Assembly (NCBI RefSeq): GCF_900176505.1
Contig: NZ_FWYB01000003.1
Span: 1 to 64,000, forward strand
Length of the DNA stretch: 64,000 bases
Direction: 5' to 3'
DNA from: Pedobacter nyackensis
GTDB taxonomy: Bacteria > Bacteroidota > Bacteroidia > Sphingobacteriales > Sphingobacteriaceae
Part shown: positions 45,923 through 53,296 of the stretch, in pieces
Layout: the number at the start of each line of letters is the position of its first letter
Numbering within the stretch: position 1 is the stretch's first letter
Notes under the pieces: generated by a model
The model's database searches: none
What the model was told of the DNA's origin: nothing
What the model saw: only the letters and a program-made list of their open reading frames with translations
Program-made: the position numbers and the translations under genes

Positions 45923-48616
45923 ATGAACAAATCGACGCTTGTCTTATTTTTTCTAATAGTGGTATGCATTGCCAAAAACAATGTTTGGGCGCAAACGGTA
46001 GTACCTCAAAAAAACAAACAACCCGACAGTGCTGCAATTAATAAAAATGTTAAAGAAATTATTGTGGTGTTTAAAACACATTTCGATATCGGCTATACAC
46101 ATCGTGTAAAAGACGTGGTTCAATATTACCGAACCGAAATGATTGATAAAGCACTCAAAGCCATGAGTACTTCACAGACAGTGCCAAAAGGACAAGAATT
46201 TAAATGGACTGCCCCAGGATGGGTAATGGCTAAGGCTATGGAACCATGGCAGGGGCAAACTCCAGAGCGGAGGAATAAACTTGATTACGCGTTCCGCAAC
46301 GGGCGATTCATTACCCACGCAATGCCTTTCACGATAGAAACGGATGTTTGTGAACCCGAAGTAATTACCCGTGGACTTGGTTTTGCATCTCAACTTTCCC
46401 GCCAATACCAGCTCCCACTTCCAATATCGGCAAAGGTTACAGATATGCCCTCACATTCAGGAGAGCTGGCAACGGTCTTGGCAAATGCAGGTGTGAAGTT
46501 TTTACATATTGGTTGTAATTGGCCTAGCGGTTATGTGCGCACACCGGGAATATTCTGGTGGCAAGGACCGGATGGTTCCCGCTTGCTTACTTTTTATTCG
46601 AGTAATTATGGTACGGCAACCGGATTGGGCTGGCCACACGAATGGGGCAAAGGCGATAAATTTATTGGACGGAATTTAATGCCACCAGCCGACTGGCCTT
46701 ATAAAGTATGGCCGGCAATTTTAGTAACAATGGATAACTCCGGACCACCTAAAGAAAGTGAAGTAAAGGCTTTGTTTGATGAAATTCATAAAAAAATGCC
46801 TGGTGTTAAGGTAAGGACGGGCAGTATGGACGATTTTTATAATGCTTTTATGGTAGAGAAGCCAACCTTACCTGTTTTTAAAGAAGAAATGCCCGATACC
46901 TGGGTTCACGGTGTAATGTGCGATCCGGGTGGTGCAAAGCTATCCAGAGAAACTGTGCCCTTGTTAGCAGCTGATGAATTAATGAACACCCAATTGAAAA
47001 ATTGGGGAGTGCCGGCAACCGCTATCAGCGACTCTGTAAAAAAAGCTTTTGAGATGATGGTTCTGTATGCCGAGCATACTTGGGGCGGGTCGGCTTCGGT
47101 AAATAGTTATGGTGAGGCTTTTAAAAAACTACCAGCCACAAAATATGCTGCCCTTGAAGCTTCCTGGGAAGATAAAACGAATTATGTGCGAAACGCCTCG
47201 CGCATTGCTAATCAAGTGAAACAGGATAACCTGAGATGGCTGGCGCAATCCGTAAAAGCTACGCCGAATAGTATAATTGTGTACAACTCATTACCTTGGC
47301 AGCGTAGCGGGATCATAGAGGTAAATGGAACATCAATGTTTGTGAAAAATATCCCTGCAGGTGGCTATACTACAGTTCCCTTGCCTGCTAAACAGGTAAC
47401 AACAACTTCGGGCAACAAGTACATCGAAAATCAATTTTATAAGATCACCTTCGATACTGATAAAGGCAACATCCTATCGCTTATAGATAAACGAACCGGC
47501 CATGATTGGGCAGCCAATCTATCGGGACACCAGACGGGAACCTATATTAATGAGCGGTTTACTTACGAGCAAACTGCAAAGTATACAGCAGACTATCAGG
47601 AAAAACGGGCATGGCAAATGTTTGGCGAAAGTGGCAATTGGTTGCATCCGGGGATAGCCAAGCCGGGTATGATTTCCGAAAAACAAGTACCTTATCGCAA
47701 AGCTTCTCCCGGGGGTGGTAAATTAACCGTCAGCAATAGTGCTTTGCAGCAAATAGCAACGCTGGAAATGCCTGCCGATACCGCTAACCATTTACCTGCA
47801 TCACAATTAAAGGTAACACTGGTAAACGGGCAGCCTTATCTTGATTTGGAAATAACCATCCTCAACAAAGCAAAAGACAACTGGCCGGAAGCAGACTGGC
47901 TGGCACTTCCGTTTAACATCAGGAGTCCTGTTTTTAAGGTATATCGCCCATTGGGAATAATGAACCCTGCAACAGATATTGCAATCGGCGCCAACAAAAA
48001 CATATATGCCGTAGGACAAGGTGTTACCATAACCGATCCAGAAGGTAAAGGGATTGCAGTAGCACCAATTGATCACCCACTTATCAGTTTGGATACAACA
48101 GGCATTTGGCAATTCTCACATGATTTTATACCAAAGAAGCCTATTGTCTATGTTAACCTATACAATAACCAGTGGAATACCAATTACCGATATTGGTACC
48201 CTGGTACCTGGAGCTCCCGGGTAAGAATATGGAGCTTTAATGGTAATACTGCAAAAGAAGAACAGATGGCTGTTCCTGCTTTGGAAGCACGGAATCCATT
48301 ACAGGTAGTAAGAACTGAAAACAGTGCAGGCAAACTACCTGCCCAACAAAAAGGAATTGAGCTTTCCCGCAGAGGCATTGTTATAACAGCATTTGGGCAA
48401 GATCCAGATGGAAATAATAGTATCCTGTTGCGCGTTTGGGAGCAAGCCGGTAAAAGCGGTATCGTTAATATTACACTACCTGGAGGTAAAACATTCCGTA
48501 AAGCTACACCGGTTAATCTTCGCGGAGAAGTAAACGGGAAGCCTGTTAACATTGTTCAGGGAAAATTCAGTTGTACAATCAAGGCATTTGGACCGGCTAG
48601 TTTTGTGTTGGAGTAA
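45923..48616 (+). CDS. DUF5054 protein, GH38-like, copy 3
   Basis: This 897-residue exported protein has a signal of about 24 residues ending VWAQ. The GH38-like key positions are kept: THFDIG (His53, Asp55), TDMPSHSG with the putative nucleophile Asp, and AEHTWGGS. Compared with copies 1 and 2 it has a longer loop around residues 225-265 (TATGLGWPHEWGKGDKFIG). It has Gly where they have Trp after the nucleophile motif. These differences suggest a different aglycone or linkage. It sits alone after the second susCD operon and 56 bp before the GntR regulator gene. Confidence 0.8.
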   Translation: MNKSTLVLFFLIVVCIAKNNVWAQTVVPQKNKQPDSAAINKNVKEIIVVFKTHFDIGYTHRVKDVVQYYRTEMIDKALKAMSTSQTVPKGQEFKWTAPGWVMAKAMEPWQGQTPERRNKLDYAFRNGRFITHAMPFTIETDVCEPEVITRGLGFASQLSRQYQLPLPISAKVTDMPSHSGELATVLANAGVKFLHIGCNWPSGYVRTPGIFWWQGPDGSRLLTFYSSNYGTATGLGWPHEWGKGDKFIGRNLMPPADWPYKVWPAILVTMDNSGPPKESEVKALFDEIHKKMPGVKVRTGSMDDFYNAFMVEKPTLPVFKEEMPDTWVHGVMCDPGGAKLSRETVPLLAADELMNTQLKNWGVPATAISDSVKKAFEMMVLYAEHTWGGSASVNSYGEAFKKLPATKYAALEASWEDKTNYVRNASRIANQVKQDNLRWLAQSVKATPNSIIVYNSLPWQRSGIIEVNGTSMFVKNIPAGGYTTVPLPAKQVTTTSGNKYIENQFYKITFDTDKGNILSLIDKRTGHDWAANLSGHQTGTYINERFTYEQTAKYTADYQEKRAWQMFGESGNWLHPGIAKPGMISEKQVPYRKASPGGGKLTVSNSALQQIATLEMPADTANHLPASQLKVTLVNGQPYLDLEITILNKAKDNWPEADWLALPFNIRSPVFKVYRPLGIMNPATDIAIGANKNIYAVGQGVTITDPEGKGIAVAPIDHPLISLDTTGIWQFSHDFIPKKPIVYVNLYNNQWNTNYRYWYPGTWSSRVRIWSFNGNTAKEEQMAVPALEARNPLQVVRTENSAGKLPAQQKGIELSRRGIVITAFGQDPDGNNSILLRVWEQAGKSGIVNITLPGGKTFRKATPVNLRGEVNGKPVNIVQGKFSCTIKAFGPASFVLE

Positions 48617-48649
48617 CTATTCTAAGTTTTTATTTATTAATCTTTTCGT

Positions 48650-48657
48650 TATACTTG
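48650..48657 (+). promoter_or_regulatory. Candidate -7 promoter box of the gntR gene
   Basis: TATACTTG matches TAnnTTTG with one difference and lies 15 bp before the ATG at 48673. A TTG at 48655, which could be read as a start codon, falls inside this box. That supports ATG 48673 as the real start. Confidence 0.4.
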
Positions 48658-48672
48658 CATAGCCTTAAACTT

Positions 48673-49407
48673 ATGAAGTTCTCCATTGATCATAAAAGCC
48701 CTGTTTCTCTTCACATTCAAGCTGAAGAATTGTTGAGGAAGCTTATACAAGACCCTCAATATCAGGATGGGAAAATGCTTCCAAATGAAATTGAGCTTTC
48801 CAGGCGGCTTTGTATATCGAGGACAACATTAAGACAAGCATTAAATAAGCTGGTTTATGAAGGCTTACTCATTAGAAAAAAGGGAGTCGGAACAAAAGTT
48901 GTTGATGCGAAGTCGATCAGTTCAAAATCTAAAAACTGGCTAAGTTTTTCACAGGAAATGGCTGCCCGGGGAATCCCTTTAAAAAGCTTCGAATTGCATA
49001 TCAGCTGGGTCTATCCTGAAGAAAAAATCGCAAACTTTTTTGAAATCAAAACAGATAAAAAAATTCTGAAACTGGTTCGTCTAAGAGGACGTCCGGAAGG
49101 GCCCTTTGTTTATTTTGAATCTTATTTTCATCCTAGAGTAGGCTTAACAGGAGATGAGGATTTTAAACGTCCTTTATATGAAATGCTGGAAAATGATCAT
49201 TCCATTGTCGCTTACATATCCTCTGAAGAGATTAGTGCCCGCCTGGCAGATAAATTTATTGCAGAAAAATTAGAAGTTGAAGTAGGAAGCGCAATTTTAC
49301 TACGTAAAAGATTTGTATATGATATTGCTGAAAGGCCAATTGAATATAATTTAGGCTATTATAAAGCAGATAGTTTTATCTATACAGTTGAAAGCAGAAG
49401 AGAATAG
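48673..49407 (+). CDS. GntR-family transcriptional regulator with UTRA domain
   Basis: This 244-residue regulator has an N-terminal winged helix (residues about 3-70: SLHIQAEELLRKLIQ, GKMLPNEIELSRRLCISRTT, LRQALNKLVYEGLL). A UTRA ligand-binding domain follows (about 95-240: FSQEMAARGI, KILKLVRLRGRPEGPFVYFE, AILLRKRFVYDIAERPIEYN). HutC/UTRA regulators are usually repressors released by a sugar or sugar phosphate. It is the only regulator in the 35-kb glycan locus, with no hybrid two-component, SusR or ECF gene, so it probably controls the locus. Candidate dyads are at 19573 and 38180. Start choice is explained at the promoter entry. Confidence 0.92.
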   Translation: MKFSIDHKSPVSLHIQAEELLRKLIQDPQYQDGKMLPNEIELSRRLCISRTTLRQALNKLVYEGLLIRKKGVGTKVVDAKSISSKSKNWLSFSQEMAARGIPLKSFELHISWVYPEEKIANFFEIKTDKKILKLVRLRGRPEGPFVYFESYFHPRVGLTGDEDFKRPLYEMLENDHSIVAYISSEEISARLADKFIAEKLEVEVGSAILLRKRFVYDIAERPIEYNLGYYKADSFIYTVESRRE

Positions 49408-49417
49408 AGTACAGACG

Positions 49418-49484
49418 TCACTGGTATTGTCAGGGATGCGGCTGGCATCGCATTGCCGGAGTTAGTATCAATGAAAAAGGAAGT
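49418..49484 (+). repeat. Direct repeat, copy B: decayed fragment of the first susC
   Basis: These 67 bp begin 11 bp after the gntR stop and repeat 14240-14307 of the first susC, with one C-to-G change and one deleted G that shifts the frame. Read in the susC frame it gives TGIVRDAAGIALPELVS and reaches a stop at 49498-49500. The susC frame is, by coincidence or by fusion, in frame with the gntR stop codon. No further susC sequence is recognisable on either side, so this is a short scar rather than a gene. Confidence 0.93.
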
Positions 49485-49494
49485 TGTAATGGAG

Positions 49495-50235
49495 CTATAG
49501 GCTCAAGTTAGTTATCTCGCTAATAGCATACAGAGGAAGATTGGTGAGCCAGTCTTCCTTTTTGAAATCAGACATGGAAGTTCTTATGGCCAGAGGTGGA
49601 TTATATTTGTCGGTGAAGCTTTTTAAGCTTTTGGCGCGAAGGTTTTCTTCTGCTTTTACTTCTACCGGTATGATGTTGCTGGCGTGTTGCAAGAGGAAGT
49701 CGATCTCTGCGGTGGCCTTTTCTGCCGACCAGTAGTAAATGGTGATTTCTTTATTTGTTTTCATTTGTTGCAGGACATATTGTTCTGTGAGTGCTCCCTT
49801 AAATTCTTCGAATATTGCGTTTCCCTCCAGCAGTGTTTTGACATCAATATCACCCATAGCAGCCAACAGGCCAACGTCAAGTAAGAATAGTTTGAATGCA
49901 CTGTGATCTTCGTATGCTTTCAATGGCATGGCGGGTTTACCAGCGCGGTAGACTTTGTGGACCAGTCCGCAGTCGATGAGCCAGGACATAGCCAATTCAT
50001 AGTCTTTGGCACGGGAGCCCTGTTTTATGAGGCTGTATATGAACTTTTTGTTTTCCTTTGCCAGCTGGGCTGGTATAGCGTTCCACAGCATTCTGATCCT
50101 CGGCACAATTTCGTGAGGAGCATGCTTTGAAAAATCCTGTTCATAAGCGTCCAAAATGCGTTTTTGTATCGCTCTTACTTCTGTGAAATCGCCCTGCCTA
50201 AAAGCAAGTACGGCTTTCGGAGTATTTACAAGAAA
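49495..50235 (-). pseudogene. N-terminally truncated AAA/DUF4143 ATPase-family protein
   Basis: The minus-strand frame encodes about 240 residues of the C-terminal DUF4143 half of the AAA_14/DUF4143 family, recognisable from AVLAFRQGDFTEVRAIQKRI upstream of the first ATG (50154) through AYEQDFSKHAP, FLLDVGLLAAM and TEQYVLQQM. A PDDEXK-like signature AEIDFLL ... PVEVKA lies near the end. Full-length relatives are about 400 residues and begin with a P-loop ATPase domain, which is absent. Homology stops near 50235, where an unrelated plus-strand remnant begins. The gene is thus broken at that junction. Confidence 0.82.
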
Positions 50236-50240
50236 CCCGG

Positions 50241-50699
50241 ACCATTGTTGCAGCCGCCGAATTTATCACTTTACTGCAGAGTAGTGACATTATTCACAAC
50301 CGTCATAGGTCTGTTTTGTATGACCAGGGCATTGTTGATCTCCTGAGTAAGGACAAAATCTGCGGGTACATTCAAAAAATGAGGAAGGATAAGCAAGGTC
50401 ATAAGTTTGAAGCCTGGCTACACATTAGAAATTACATAGGTCATATAGTCGCCTGCGAAAAGCCGAAGGCTGGCTTAAGTTTGTGGGTGGCTTTTCCTGA
50501 TGCAGAATTACTGGCCGAATCCTTGTCTTTTTTCGAAAAATCTGGTTTTAAAGTACTGTATTTCCCTGGTTCCAGGAGGCCAGGGCCAGGTCTGAAGTAT
50601 GTTCGTTTTGGCTTTGGCACATGGAATGTTGATGAACCTACGGAACCGTTAAAATTACTCTGCGAGAAACTAAGCTCCGTTCGTAAAGGCTGTTCATGA
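50241..50699 (+). pseudogene. C-terminal remnant of a MocR-type PLP-dependent aminotransferase
   Basis: The open plus-strand frame from about 50241 (TIVAAAEFITLLQSSDIIHN) to the stop at 50699 matches the end of MocR/ARO8-type fold-I aminotransferases: VLYDQGIVDLL, GYIQKMRKDKQ, AGLSLWVAFPDAELLAES and YVRFGFGTWN. The GntR helix-turn-helix and the PLP-lysine region are missing. The frame has no ATG where the homology begins. It starts where the DUF4143 remnant ends, so two unrelated genes were joined here by a deletion or rearrangement. Confidence 0.7.
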
Positions 50700-50721
50700 A
50701 GCGGTCGTAAATCTATCCCTA

Positions 50722-50997
50722 TTGCGACGCCTCTTTATACTCTTAAAAATCTTTAATGTTTTAGTGAAAATTTTAAGCGAATTGACTGAAATCAGGTCAA
50801 TCCTTAATTTAAAGCACGTTGACCAGCAGTTCGAAAATGAACAACTGCTGGACAATAGTGATGCTAAAAGTCTACTCAAAATCTGTGATAGAACGCTATA
50901 TGAGTGGCGTAAACAGAACCTGATCTCCTATAGGGTAATCGGTAATAAATACTATTATCTGAAGTCCGACCTGCTTAAAATGAAGAAAGGTAAATAG
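50722..50997 (+). CDS. Small helix-turn-helix (MerR/excisionase-like) protein
   Basis: This protein of up to 91 residues has a C-terminal HTH of the type common in Bacteroidota mobile elements: LLDNSDAKSLLKICDRTLYE, WRKQNLISYRVIGNKYYY, LKSDLLKMKK. The N-terminal 35 residues look like a short amphipathic helix. The start is uncertain because no ATG is present; candidates are TTG 50722 and GTG 50764. It is followed by a spacer full of dyads and then by the DUF6266 genes. A role as their regulator is likely by position, but it might instead be a leftover excisionase. Confidence 0.65.
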   Translation: MRRLFILLKIFNVLVKILSELTEIRSILNLKHVDQQFENEQLLDNSDAKSLLKICDRTLYEWRKQNLISYRVIGNKYYYLKSDLLKMKKGK

Positions 50998-51079
50998 GAC
51001 AAAATCGGAATTATTCGGAATTGTCCGGAGGAATTCGGATGCAAGCTGTTGTTTTTTAGTTTTTTATGTTTTCCGATTC

Positions 51080-51087
51080 TACATTTG
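51080..51087 (+). promoter_or_regulatory. Candidate -7 promoter box for the DUF6266 operon
   Basis: TACATTTG matches TAnnTTTG exactly. Transcription would start near 51093, giving a leader of about 200 bases. The palindrome at 51098-51111 would then lie just past the start point, where a bound repressor could block. No clear -33 box was found. Confidence 0.45.
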
Positions 51088-51097
51088 AACCGTTGTT

Positions 51098-51111
51098 GAA
51101 TTGCGCAATTC
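51098..51111. promoter_or_regulatory. Perfect 14-bp palindrome, candidate operator
   Basis: GAATTGC-GCAATTC is a perfect dyad with no spacer, placed about 10 bp after the candidate -7 box. The small HTH protein encoded at 50722-50997 is the obvious candidate to bind it. This assignment is by position only. Confidence 0.45.
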
Positions 51112-51167
51112 CTCCAACCAGCCTCCCAGTACGAAAGGTGGAAAAAAGGAAGTTTAAAGGATGTTCG

Positions 51168-51228
51168 TAGGACCTTTATAGGGTCTGGCGTCCTTTGAAG
51201 GACCTTTAAGATACCTGTAAAGGTCCTA
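51168..51228. repeat. Cluster of AGGACCTTTA inverted and direct repeats
   Basis: TAGGACCTTTA (51168-51178) and its exact complement TAAAGGTCCTA (51218-51228) form an 11-bp inverted repeat. Between them lie GTCCTT-TG-AAGGAC (51190-51203) and AAGGACCTTTAA (51198-51209). In RNA these can form mutually exclusive hairpins, and in DNA they offer several identical binding sites. The cluster lies 72-132 bp before the first DUF6266 gene. Confidence 0.7.
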
Positions 51229-51299
51229 AGTTGAAAACATGGATCTGAGACAGATTGGGGAGGGAATTAAAAATGTTGTAACCCATAAAAAAAAACAAA

Positions 51300-51941
51300 A
51301 TGGCAATAATTAGAAATGGTATTTTAGGACCGGTTTCCGGAAAGTTAGGTTCGGTAGTATTTGTACAAACTAAGGGCGGTAATTTTGTGCGGCAAGCGCC
51401 AAAAAAGAAACCAAAGGGTAGTCCACGTTCTCCTGCCCAGACTGCTAACCAGCAGAAAATGAAATTCTTCAACGAGTTTTTGACTCCCTTTTATCCTTTT
51501 TTCACCGTTGGTTTTCAAAATCTTCCGCCAGGTAAAACGGCCCTAAGTATCGGCTATTCGGTAAACTACCACAGGGTATTTACGGGCGAATACCCGAAAT
51601 TGGGTGTGGATTGCAGTAAGGTGGTGATCAGTGAAGGAACGCTTCCCCAGTTGAACGAGCCGGAAATGAAACTCATTGCTGATGATATTCTGGAACTTAC
51701 CTGGCAGCAGAATACAAATCCCAAAGCATCTTTTGATGATCAGGTGATGTTGGTGGTATACAGTCCCGAGCTTAAAATTGCGGACGGATTTACCGGTGGA
51801 GCAAAACGTACTTCAAGGCAATGCTTGTTTAGGTTTGATCGTAGACTTGTTGGAAAGCAGCTGGAAGTATATGTTGGGGTAACTTCCATGAACCGGAAAA
51901 AAGTAGCGGATAGTGTTTATTTAGGGAGGATAGAGGGATGA
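51300..51941 (+). CDS. DUF6266 family protein, copy 1
   Basis: This 213-residue protein begins MAIIRNGILGPVSGKLGSVV and continues with the basic PKKKPKGSPRSPAQTANQQK, the opening I recognise as DUF6266. It has no signal peptide or membrane segment. The middle and end are beta-rich (ILELTWQQN, MLVVYSPELKIADGF, LEVYVGVTSMNRKKVADSVY). The function of the family is unknown. A second member lies at 52556-53203. The stop overlaps the next start (ATGA), so it is co-translated with the following gene. Its position ahead of a lysis-type trio suggests a product that may be released by that trio. Confidence 0.85.
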   Translation: MAIIRNGILGPVSGKLGSVVFVQTKGGNFVRQAPKKKPKGSPRSPAQTANQQKMKFFNEFLTPFYPFFTVGFQNLPPGKTALSIGYSVNYHRVFTGEYPKLGVDCSKVVISEGTLPQLNEPEMKLIADDILELTWQQNTNPKASFDDQVMLVVYSPELKIADGFTGGAKRTSRQCLFRFDRRLVGKQLEVYVGVTSMNRKKVADSVYLGRIEG

Positions 51942-52336
51942 TGAAAACGACATATCAATATGTGCCGGTTACAGACCGGCCCGATCGCTTGTCCATTCTG
52001 GCCGATAGATGTCTGGAGCACGTGCTTAGGCAAATGGAAAACAAAGCTGAATCCAGCTCAGAAGATCACCGGATCAGGGTAGTGTTTTCTGTTGACGTAC
52101 TGGCTTATTTCTTTAAGCTTTTGCACAAGTCTGGTGCGCTGGATAGCGGACCACTTACTCAGCTGATGGAGGCCATTTCCAAAAACTTTGTAACTAAAGG
52201 TCTGGGACAAAACTTCATCTCGCCATATAGCTTAACTACCAAGTATAAGCAGGTAGTGCAAGGTACGGCTCGGACTGTAAGAGCCTTATTGGCTAAAATG
52301 CTAAAGCAGCTGGATGATGAATTTGAACTAATTTAA
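51938..52336 (+). CDS. Unknown protein between the DUF6266 genes
   Basis: This 132-residue protein overlaps the upstream stop by 4 bases, behind an unusually good Shine-Dalgarno stretch (TTAGGGAGGATAGAGGG). I do not recognise a named family. The last 55 residues (LTQLMEAISKNFVTKGL, GQNFISPYSLTTKYKQVVQG, RALLAKMLKQL) are helical. They loosely recall the C-terminal tails of RteC-type proteins from Bacteroidota mobile elements. The N-terminal half contains RIRVVFSVDVLAYFFKLLHK. No signal peptide is present. It is probably a cytoplasmic partner or regulator of the DUF6266 product. Confidence 0.65.
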   Translation: MMKTTYQYVPVTDRPDRLSILADRCLEHVLRQMENKAESSSEDHRIRVVFSVDVLAYFFKLLHKSGALDSGPLTQLMEAISKNFVTKGLGQNFISPYSLTTKYKQVVQGTARTVRALLAKMLKQLDDEFELI

Positions 52337-52360
52337 AATTTTTCAAAAAAAAGTAAATGC

Positions 52361-52440
52361 CCTGTGGTATGTCTCAAGCGGGTTTTTGGGGTGTTTTTGC
52401 TAAGGGGTACGGTACCCCCTGGGACTGCCACAGGTTTTTT
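52361..52440 (+). terminator. Nested hairpin with T-run, terminator or leader structure
   Basis: CCTGTGG (52361-52367) and CCACAGG (52428-52434) form the outer stem, reinforced by nearby GTC/GAC pairs. Inside is a second dyad, GGGGTAC-G-GTACCCC (52404-52418). The outer stem is followed by TTTTTT (52435-52440). It could end the first DUF6266 transcript or act as a structured leader for the second, whose start is 115 bp downstream. Confidence 0.55.
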
Positions 52441-52555
52441 CAATTCTGTCTCTTTGTAATGTCATTTGCAAACAACAATGAGGATAACCATCCTTCTTGT
52501 TCTACTCAGGTAAATGGCATTAACAAATTTTTTAACCATTTAAATTTTAAAAATT

Positions 52556-53203
52556 ATGGGACTTATTGAAGAAGGAATGTTTGGTGCATTTCGTAAAAGA
52601 ACGGGAAAACTGGTTGGCGCCCGATGGAGAAACCTGGATGTAATCAGGACGTTACCTCGTAAAAGTAGTAAGCCACCTACCCAGGCGCAAATCGATCAGC
52701 ACTTGAGGTTTGCTTTGATCACCTCTTTTTTTAGTCGGATCAGCAACCTGATTGATGCTTATTTCGGTAAAGGAGATAGCACACCTACCCAGATGAACCT
52801 GGCGGTATCTTATCATTTGAAGCAAGCAATTACCGGGGTCTCGCCTAACTTTACAATTGATTATGCTAAAGTAAGGTTTAGTGTAGGTAATCTCAGTTTA
52901 GCTGATAGCCTTGCTGCCGATTCAGTTACAGCTGCAAAGGTTGACTTTACCTGGCAGGATGATGGGGAGGATAATAAGCTGAAGGATGCTACCGACATGG
53001 TTAACGTGTTGATCTACAATTCTACCAAGGATAAGTTTGTTATCCGCATGAAAGCGGCACCGAGGTCGGCCTTGACCTACAGTTTACAACTGCCGCCGAA
53101 TTTTAGCGGTGACTCAGTTCATTGTTTTGTCAGTTTCACATCGGTGATGAAAAAGCAGTTACATAGTCGTAGTGAGTACTTAGGCCTGGTGCCGGTGCTG
53201 TAA
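52556..53203 (+). CDS. DUF6266 family protein, copy 2
   Basis: This 215-residue protein carries the same N-terminal plan as copy 1 (GMFGAFRKRTGKLVGARWRN, then PRKSSKPPTQAQIDQHLRFA) and the same beta-rich C-terminal half (VDFTWQDDG, MVNVLIYNSTKDKF, VHCFVSFTSVMKKQLHSRSE). The two copies are clearly diverged, so this is an old duplication. It has no signal or membrane segment. A 9-bp stem terminator follows the stop. Function is unknown; a structural or secreted role is speculation. Confidence 0.85.
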   Translation: MGLIEEGMFGAFRKRTGKLVGARWRNLDVIRTLPRKSSKPPTQAQIDQHLRFALITSFFSRISNLIDAYFGKGDSTPTQMNLAVSYHLKQAITGVSPNFTIDYAKVRFSVGNLSLADSLAADSVTAAKVDFTWQDDGEDNKLKDATDMVNVLIYNSTKDKFVIRMKAAPRSALTYSLQLPPNFSGDSVHCFVSFTSVMKKQLHSRSEYLGLVPVL

Positions 53204-53231
53204 TGACGGCTTAGTAACAAGCTAAATTAAC

Positions 53232-53267
53232 AGAGGGCCATTTTGTTTGAGTAGGGAATGGCCCTCT
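53232..53267 (+). terminator. Intrinsic terminator after DUF6266 copy 2
   Basis: AGAGGGCCA (53232-53240) and TGGCCCTCT (53259-53267) form a perfect 9-bp stem with an 18-base loop, followed by CATTTTAT. The ATG at 53258 lies within this structure and is therefore an unlikely start for the next gene. Because the T-run is short, some transcription may continue into the lysis-type genes. Confidence 0.65.
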
Positions 53268-53296
53268 CATTTTATGAAATGTTTTATTTAAAAATC

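Larger units (their letters stand above)
50998..51299. other. 302-bp leader/control region before the DUF6266 genes
   Basis: There is no ORF I would support. The region begins with GGAATT/CGGAATT repeats (51007-51039). It then carries a TACATTTG box (51080-51087), a perfect 14-bp palindrome (51098-51111) and a cluster of AGGACCTTTA copies in both orientations (51168-51228), and ends in an A-rich stretch before the ATG at 51300. This density of dyads is unlike the other spacers in the window. Confidence 0.7.

Noticed and set aside
14240-49484. The direct repeats as ends of a functional integrative element
   Set aside because: No integrase, relaxase, replication or conjugation gene was found between or near them, and one copy lies in coding sequence of a normal susC. 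I report the repeats but not an element.
50164-50346. Plus-strand 60-codon frame across the remnant junction
   Set aside because: It crosses the breakpoint of two pseudogenes in a frame used by neither.
51938-52336. Assignment as an RteC-type regulator
   Set aside because: Only a loose resemblance in the last 55 residues. The characteristic larger N-terminal region of RteC is absent.
52357-52569. 70-codon plus-strand frame between the DUF6266 genes
   Set aside because: It runs through the nested hairpin and its T-run, overlaps the start of the second DUF6266 gene, and has no recognisable features.
53258-53296. Earlier ATG for the holin-like gene
   Set aside because: It lies inside the perfect 9-bp terminator stem of the preceding gene. 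The ATG at 53297 gives a more typical polar N-terminus.
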